The notes below the pieces were generated by a model. That model was given only the letters and a program-made list of their open reading frames with translations. It did not search any database and was not told the DNA's origin. The position numbers and the translations under genes are program-made. This document shows positions 57,701 through 64,000 of a stretch of 64,000 nt of DNA, one piece after another (the stretch's first letter is position 1; each line of letters starts with the position of its first letter). This DNA is from Isoetes taiwanensis. Taxonomy: Eukaryota; Streptophyta; Lycopodiopsida; Isoetales; Isoetaceae. The stretch is taken from the NCBI GenBank assembly GCA_021234155.1, contig JAJEKV010000062.1, forward strand, positions 4,467,025 through 4,531,024, read 5' to 3'.

Positions 57701-60700
57701 TCCGTAAACAATCTGTCGGCTGTGCATTTCCTTTCATTGACTTCCTGCACAAAATAATATTAGAAACTAAATCAATGCAATCATCAACATAAAACAATCC
57801 CAACGTGCCTGTTGCAAAACTGCCCTCTCACTCTCATATTTTATCTTAGTTTGCTGCAACGTCTCCATCTGCTTATGGAGCTCCACCTCAAGCTTTTGTA
57901 CCTGCACATTGCATTGCATAATCTTTGACAATAAAAACACATTTAGATTTTATTATTATAAACAGGAAACTAATAACACTTACACACGACCTGTATTCGT
58001 CACGCTCCGTGGAAACCTCCTGGTAGAACTGTTTCATGTCTGCTAAAGAGCTGCCAATAGAAGTTCTATGATGAATCAGAACATCTAAATTCTTCTTCCA
58101 TTCTCCTAGTTCTCTCTTGCTCTTCGTGCCATTGTATATGTCATGTATTCTATACACATTCTTGATTCTATGCTTCTGATTTTTTGCATGTAGGTTCATG
58201 ACAAAGATATATTATATAAAAAATTACAAGCCAGCCTTAAAGAACAGGGCAGCTCCAAGAATGCTTTTTTTTAAATGAAAGGAATTGTTTTCACTCCAAA
58301 AGTGGCAGTTTTAAGAAACCTTCTACTAAATACATCCAAGATGACACTGCAAGCATTTCAAAAACTAAATAGACTGCCAAAATTAGATGAAGGAATAAAT
58401 CTTAATGTTACCATTCTAGCTCTTCCAATTTTTTTTCAGATGCTCTCATCCTAGAAATTGCCTCATTTCGTTCTGCTTCTCTTTCACCCAAAGCACTAGT
58501 TGTTGCCTACAGAGAATTTTAAAAAGAATAAGCTCCAAAGATATGATCACCATAATGAGGAGCCACACATACTGTAATTTTCGAACGGAGTTCCTGAACT
58601 TCAATCTCTAATTCTTTTCTTTTTTGGTGACACGTGTTAAGCTTCCGTAATTCACTTTCCAAGATTTGTATTTTCTTGTTCCTCTCTTCTACCTAGAAAG
58701 GTGAACCTGCTTGAGCAAAAGCAAAAAAAAGATGGCAAATGGAGGAAAGCAAAAGCCATTTGGTTGGAAAAAGAGACCCAAATGTCTATGGGCATCGTTT
58801 TATAAACTTATTCGCATTTCTCATGTTTGTTGCATGATAATTACCTGTTTTTGTAGCGCTTGCACTTCTTCTTCATAACTTTGGTTCTGTTGCTGTAAAA
58901 GATTGACTTTTGCAAGAAGACTAGTTTCGTTTCTCTTTAACCCTTCAACTGTCTCTTGATGAGAGGACACATCCTTTCGTATACAATGTTCCAGTTCTTC
59001 CTCTAAACAGGTAATCCTGGTCTGCAGTCTGGCTTCTGAACGTGTCTATGCCACACCACAAGACAGTTTAGTGTCATCTAATACTCCATCAAAATACAGC
59101 ACAAACATTTATTTAACAAACCAACTAAACACCTCAAATTATTGTATGAGCTGTGCTGTCGGAGGGAGGGAGGGAGGGAGGGAGGGAGGGAGGGCTACGA
59201 GAGACCACTTGGGTCTATGAGACCAAACATACACCAATCATGTCCAGATAGGGGCGCATTTGCAGCCACCTAGAGATATTGCTTAAAAATGGAAAAAGAA
59301 AAACTAAAACGATGAAATCAAGAAACTTTTGTCTTCTTGGCCACGGGCTCAAAGTATAGAGTGATGCCAGACTTGTTTTCTCTTTTGAAGGACTGCTTAT
59401 GTTTTTCCCTTTACTGTCCGCTTTCTTCTTCTAGACACTTCCATGGTTACCCCTTTTTGAGATCGGATGAGATGGTTTAGGAAGAGAATCTGACTTCCGT
59501 TTATTACCATTATCACCTCCAATGAGAAAGAGAGTGATCAGCCTTGCGTAGGGTCATTTTCCTGTCCCACTCTTCCCCCAGCTTGCTCCTTCAATAGATT
59601 TCTTCTATGCACAGTCATTTGGCGAAGGAATAGAGCTATACATTTCTGGTCCTCATATGCGATCAGTTTGGAGAGGGAGGTAGGTTCCCAAAACAGGCAA
59701 GGAATCTGTCCCGTATTTCATAGTAGACTGGACATGTAAAGATGAAATGTTCTTCAGACTCAATTACATTCAAGCGACACAATCTGCAGATCCTCTTCGA
59801 GCGCTCCACCTTGGGTCTACTAGCACGACCAGCCTCAATCTCAAGCGGATGAGATGAGACCCTGAGCTGACCAATAGCGTGTCTTTATGTGCTAGGTGAG
59901 TATTCAAATATCCTGGTCGCTCGATGAAACCATCTTCACTGATCTCAATGAAGTGATCTTTGTGAAATTGCATCTTGGTGGGAAGATCACTTGGAGTTAA
60001 CCATGTCTTTGATATGAATAAATTTCCAGATCATGCCGTATGAGCTGATTCTTATCTTTTTCAAGTTTCTTTTTTGCTCTAACGTTTACCACACGATTGG
60101 CTGCAGCCCTGTTATGTTGAAAGGGATACAGGTTTCCCAAACCAAATCCTAAAGACGCAGCCCATTGCGATGCCTTTGCATATCAACATTATTGCACTCA
60201 TTTTTCAACCAAATCTTTTGAACTCTTGAGAGCAATCCATGGAAGCCTGCATTGGCCCTGCTGCGAGGACCCAAGTTGGAATTTTATGCAAAAAGGAGAC
60301 TAACTGGAATTCTGCGTCCAGTTGCAGAGGAGTGGCTGAAAATTCTGCTAATATGATTGGATGCGGCACAGAGGCTTTGCTCATAATCATTTTGGACAGA
60401 AATTAGATTTGCAGTCTTTCTATTTGACCCCATTCTTTGGTTATCGTGTCCATCCCCCACATCACGGCTCCGTATAGAGCAGCTGGTCTAACTAAGATAT
60501 TGAAAAGATGAAGCTTTGCTGGAACATCCTGAAAATCCACTTTGAAACATTTCTTTTCTAGCATGCAAGCAACGCATATCCTCTTGTGAGTCTTGCATAT
60601 GCTGCATCTTTCATGCTAAAAACGGGACCCTTAAATTGCACACCCAAGTAGGTATAATGAGAGACCACTTCCACTTGTTGATTCATGAAAAAGAAGGGGC

Positions 60701-63700
60701 TGCGATGCATGCAAGTACGTGACATGTTGAAAACCATCACTTTTGTTTTGTCCAAGTTCACTTTGAGCTCTCTTTGCACGCAAAATTTCTCAAGTGCCGA
60801 TAAATGATGCTGAAGGCATTCAGGAGAAGAGGAAATAAGTACTACATCATCTGCATATAGAAGGATGGAAATGCATTCATCAGCTAAACCAGATCTGTCA
60901 CCTCCAAACGCTGCTACGAAGCTCTCCAGCTCGTCAATGTACAAACCGAAGAGTGTATGGGATAAGGGACAACCCTGTTTAACTCCAATGGTGCTGCTTA
61001 TTTCATCCAACCAGCCTCCAGGCACTCTTCCCAAAACATTTTTATAGAGCAACAAAACAGCCCATATGACATGCTGCGACAATCCCAGTTCAGTAAGTTT
61101 ATGAAATAGGTGGTTCCGAGGGACTGTATCAAAGGCCTTGTGGAAATCCACAAAGTGGCAATACACTTTTGTTTTCCTGGCTTTAGCTTCCTCAATGATA
61201 GACCGCAAGGTAAAGATATGATCTATTGTTGATAAATTTCTCCTGAAACTGGCCTGACCCTTTGCTCTAAGGAGATTTATCTCTGCGTGTTCACTGGTAA
61301 TGAAGTCTAATGCGCATCCATATAATCTTGCCATCCATGACATGTCCAATCATTATAAGGCAGTAGTTGTTTGTATGCGCAAAACATTGACTTAAAAATT
61401 GGCTTGATGATATTAATGGTCCATGCTTTTGAAAAGCCTGAGCATATTATGTCATTGAATAAATCTGCCACAATAGGTGCAAGGGTATCCAGTCCATGGA
61501 TCAGAAATTCAGCCTGCAGGTCCTCACAATCTTTTGCTTTCCCGGTGCTTATTTTGCTTATGGCTTCTCGGATAAGGGAAGTAGAGAAAAGAGAGGCGGA
61601 TTGGGGCCGGGGCTGCAATGCAGTATCCAGCAAATCTGCTTTTCCCACATCTAGGAGCGTTTGAGCATAAGTGGTCCACACTTTTGGGTCTTTAAGGGGC
61701 AAATCAGATTTCTTAGCAAGAAGCTTCTGCAAAATTTAGCAGATTTATTACTGTACATCAAGTTAACCATGTCTTCCCTCACTTGCTTTATATATACTCT
61801 CTTTTTCATGCGGATCAGCTTTTTCTATGCTTTCTTAGTTGCAATAGCTGTAGAAGAGCAGGCTGCCAATTCTTATTTAACTAAAATCTTGTTTAATAAT
61901 AACAGCATGAGCAGCTTCCTCTTTCTGTGTTCCTTTTGCACAACCGTCGTTTCATAATTGAAGAATTCTATCTTCTTCTTGAGGAGCTGTTCCAGCAAGA
62001 AAGCAAGCGAGAAGAAAAAAAATAGAAAGATTATATTAATGCCTACGGAAGAGTGCTACAGCAGATCATATACAGCTGGGGGGCATTGCAGCCTCCTAGA
62101 TATGTGCATAAAAAGAGAAAATAAAATTGGAACCTTGAAATTAAGAAACATTTGTCTCTTTCCTAGCTGCAAGTTCAAAGAATGATGTGAGGTCAGTCTT
62201 ATTTTCCCTTTTGAAGGACTGTTTATGTTTCTTCTTCGCTGCCTGCTTTATTTTCTCGAAACTTCCATGGATACCCAACCCCTTCTAGGATAGGAGTAAA
62301 CAGTCCTTTTGGTTTATGTTATTATTGCCTCCGATGAGGAAGAGAGTGATTTGCCTTGGTGTGATGTCATTTCCTGTCCAGTCCTCCCCTTATCATGTTT
62401 GATATATTCCTCCAATGAAAAATGATTTGCTGAAGGATTAGACCAATGCATCTCATATATAATAAGTTTTGGAAGGAAAGTAGGTTCTCAGAAAGGCAGT
62501 GAAACCTGGTCCCATATTTCATAGTATACTCTTCGAGCACTCGACCTTAGTTCTACAGCCTCACTCTCAAGCTGATGAGATGAGGGCCATGAGGTCAACA
62601 GCATGTCTATGGCCGGTGAAGCATAGCCTCTAGTAAGCCTCGCATGAGTGGCATTTTCATGCTGAAATAGGTCCCTAAACTGGATGCCAAATTAAATTAT
62701 ATGATTAAGATGTTTGCAAGGCTAAAATGGGCATGATCGTGGAAATACTCAAGATGGATTTGGAAGGCATGATACCGAATGACCTACAGCTAGTATATGC
62801 AAATGGTTTGCAACAGGAATTTATGTCTCAAACATTGTGCTCTGTAGTGAAGACCACCATCACCTACTGCTCCCTACAATGGATTAAAAACATATTATGA
62901 GTGAGCGGTTACCTTTTCCTGAATTTTGCTATTCAATGATTCAACCATCTTCTGCAATGCAGCTGCTTCCTCTTCATAATTATGAGTTTGCATTTCTTGC
63001 AATACATCCATGCGAGTGTTCTTCAATAAAGTAGAAAATTCTTTGGTCATTTCTTTACTACCCTCCCCATTATTGTGTTTCAATGAAATGCTGACAGTCT
63101 CTGTAGTGTTTTGAGGTTCATTGATATGTTCACGCTGAGCACTAACAGCTGGAATAAGCCAAGCCAAGTATAAGTCAAAGAACCTGTACCGTGAAAATGG
63201 GCACAGTATTAGTACCATTGTCCTGCAAAACATTTGTCGATGATCTACGAGCATGTTTAGTGCTGTACCAACCACCACAACTATCTCCGTTTGCATGTTT
63301 TCGTTCATCGGCAAGAATGGTTGCAGCTGCCACTCTGGATCCAGATGCTTTCATTTTGTGGATTGCCATGCTTTGATTCTCTTTTATAATGGGGACTGTA
63401 AAAGCATGAACCCTTTATTATGCAAGATGTATGCTTATTATAGTTTGCTTAAGTGCCAGTTTTCTACCTGGAAACTTTGGAAAACTCCGAATAACATACA
63501 TATCTGAAAATGTGATACCTAGAGTTACAACAGAAATTAGTCAAGGTCTGAAAGGTAACTTTCCCAGAAAGTATAAAGAAAGGCCACGTACCAATCTAAT
63601 AGTATTCATTGAAATTATCTATTAAAAAGCATAGGTGCATATTTCACCAGAGAAAGACAAGGCAAAGGGAACATATGCAAAATAGGACATGCTATCAAGA

Positions 63701-64000
63701 AGTCCAGGATTTAAACTGACCTGGAAAGATCTACACAAAAAAAAACTGCTAATCAGGAATGTTCTCAACGTTATTTAAGTACTAAGACAAAAAGCACATG
63801 CATCTTTATGAAGATGAGGCATTTTTTACTGCTTGATTGTCTCAATTGGCTATTTCAAATTAAGTTACAGTTCTGCCAGCAGTTAGTGGCAAGTCTAACC
63901 TATATGACTTAGGCCACATCCAATATTTACCTTCACCACCATAACCACCAAATAAGTAGAGGGCATTCTGCTTTACAGTAAGACTATGAGCAGACCTCCC
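54766..64000 (-). CDS. Kelch-repeat and coiled-coil protein (3' fifteen exons; 5' end outside window)
   Basis: Likely a cytoplasmic scaffold or adaptor. Proposed exons, high to low: 63931->64000, 63190-63395, 62913-63134, 58845-59045, 58573-58692, 58412-58506, 57984-58050, 57809-57901, 57685-57744, 56826-56882, 56131-56214, 55700-55783, 55556-55639, 55317-55363, 54766-54877 (stop TGA). Phases agree at every junction. The first exon holds the end of a kelch blade (GRSAHSLTVKQNALYLFGGY, then GGE). The rest is charged and heptad-rich, predicting a long coiled coil, for example TRSEARLQTRITCLEEELE and EAQVRLLQSHIEKLKCAQQ. Three consecutive 84-nt exons each encode 28 residues, four heptads. Plant relatives include kelch/coiled-coil proteins and the kelch part of ACBP4/5-type acyl-CoA-binding proteins; no acyl-CoA-binding domain is in view. 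One junction (57809) needs a GC donor, and the 63190 donor could instead be 63184. Confidence 0.82.
59161..59194. repeat. (GGGA)n microsatellite
   Basis: About eight GGGA units inside the large intron of the kelch gene, next to the 3' end of the minus-strand LINE. It may have grown from the LINE tail. Confidence 0.85.
59195..61740 (-). mobile_element. LINE inserted in an intron of the kelch/coiled-coil gene
   Basis: Same orientation as the host gene. 61732-61307 encodes the pre-RT part (ISTGKAKDCEDLQAEFLIHG). 61349-60558 is an open RT stretch with YCHFVDFHKAFDTVPRNHL, IGVKQGCPLSHTLFGLYIDE, ILLYADDVVLISS (YADD intact) and LKVNLDKTKVMVFN. Downstream, frameshifted sequence includes a CX2C...H...C motif (ICRLC, then EHFIFTCPVYYEI) near 59790-59710. 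The first half of the element, including the endonuclease, is missing (5' truncation). It is related to, but distinct from, the LINE at 8950-11475. It is probably spliced out with the intron. Confidence 0.85.
62080..62690 (-). mobile_element. Fragment of a second LINE copy in the same intron
   Basis: This stretch is a diverged copy of the 3' part of the LINE at 59195-59900. Shared landmarks are CCTTTTGAAGGACTG, AAACTTCCATGG, GAGTGATTTGCCTTG and the region with TCTCAAGCTGATGAGATGAG. It is in the same orientation. It is either an independent 5'-truncated insertion or a rearranged piece of the first element. Confidence 0.7.

Noticed and set aside
63248-63375. Plus-strand frames over the kelch gene exons
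   Set aside because: They are antisense to an exon with correct splice signals and continuous phase on the minus strand.

Overview
The window looks like nuclear DNA of a land plant, most likely a non-seed plant such as a fern. The group is inferred and no sequence proves it. It holds an alpha-expansin gene with plant introns, a multi-exon kelch/coiled-coil gene, degenerate plant-type PPR sequence, and several classes of plant transposable element. Only two loci look like intact host genes. The rest is repeats, nested transposons and sequence in which no gene can be supported.

Layout. 1-5860: AT-rich, no supported gene, a few short direct repeats. 5860-7378 (+): alpha-expansin with three introns, the first of which splits the ATG. 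7436-8215: local repeats. 8950-11475 (+): decayed LINE ending in a TCTAT-type tail. 11800-14760: LTR-retrotransposon relics. 16860-18137 (-): Copia reverse transcriptase/RNase H relic. 18150-19500 (+): decayed transposase-like pseudogene.

21914-53774 is a tandem segmental duplication: unit 1 is 21914-33879 and unit 2 is 33880-53774. Each unit received different insertions afterwards, so each preserves the other's empty sites. Unit 1 carries a Mutator-like element (22085-23329) with an aspartic-protease-like fragment, and a hAT-type element (23846-27011). That hAT itself holds a 453-bp TRIM retrotransposon and a 669-bp hAT-type MITE. Unit 2 carries a Copia element (34166-48940). A hAT transposon with a transposase gene (36912-46887) is inserted in that Copia, and a second Copia (40689-45154) is inserted in the hAT. 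Both units carry remnants of one PPR pseudogene and a nearly identical 143-codon ORF.

54766-64000 (-): fifteen exons of a kelch-repeat/coiled-coil protein whose 5' end lies beyond the window. A LINE and a fragment of a second copy sit in its largest intron.

The two host genes show no functional link. The expansin acts in wall loosening; the kelch/coiled-coil protein is probably a cytoplasmic scaffold. For all mobile elements the evidence is target-site duplications, terminal repeats, primer-binding sites and protein motifs read directly from the sequence. Family names rest on general knowledge of those families, and no database search was run.
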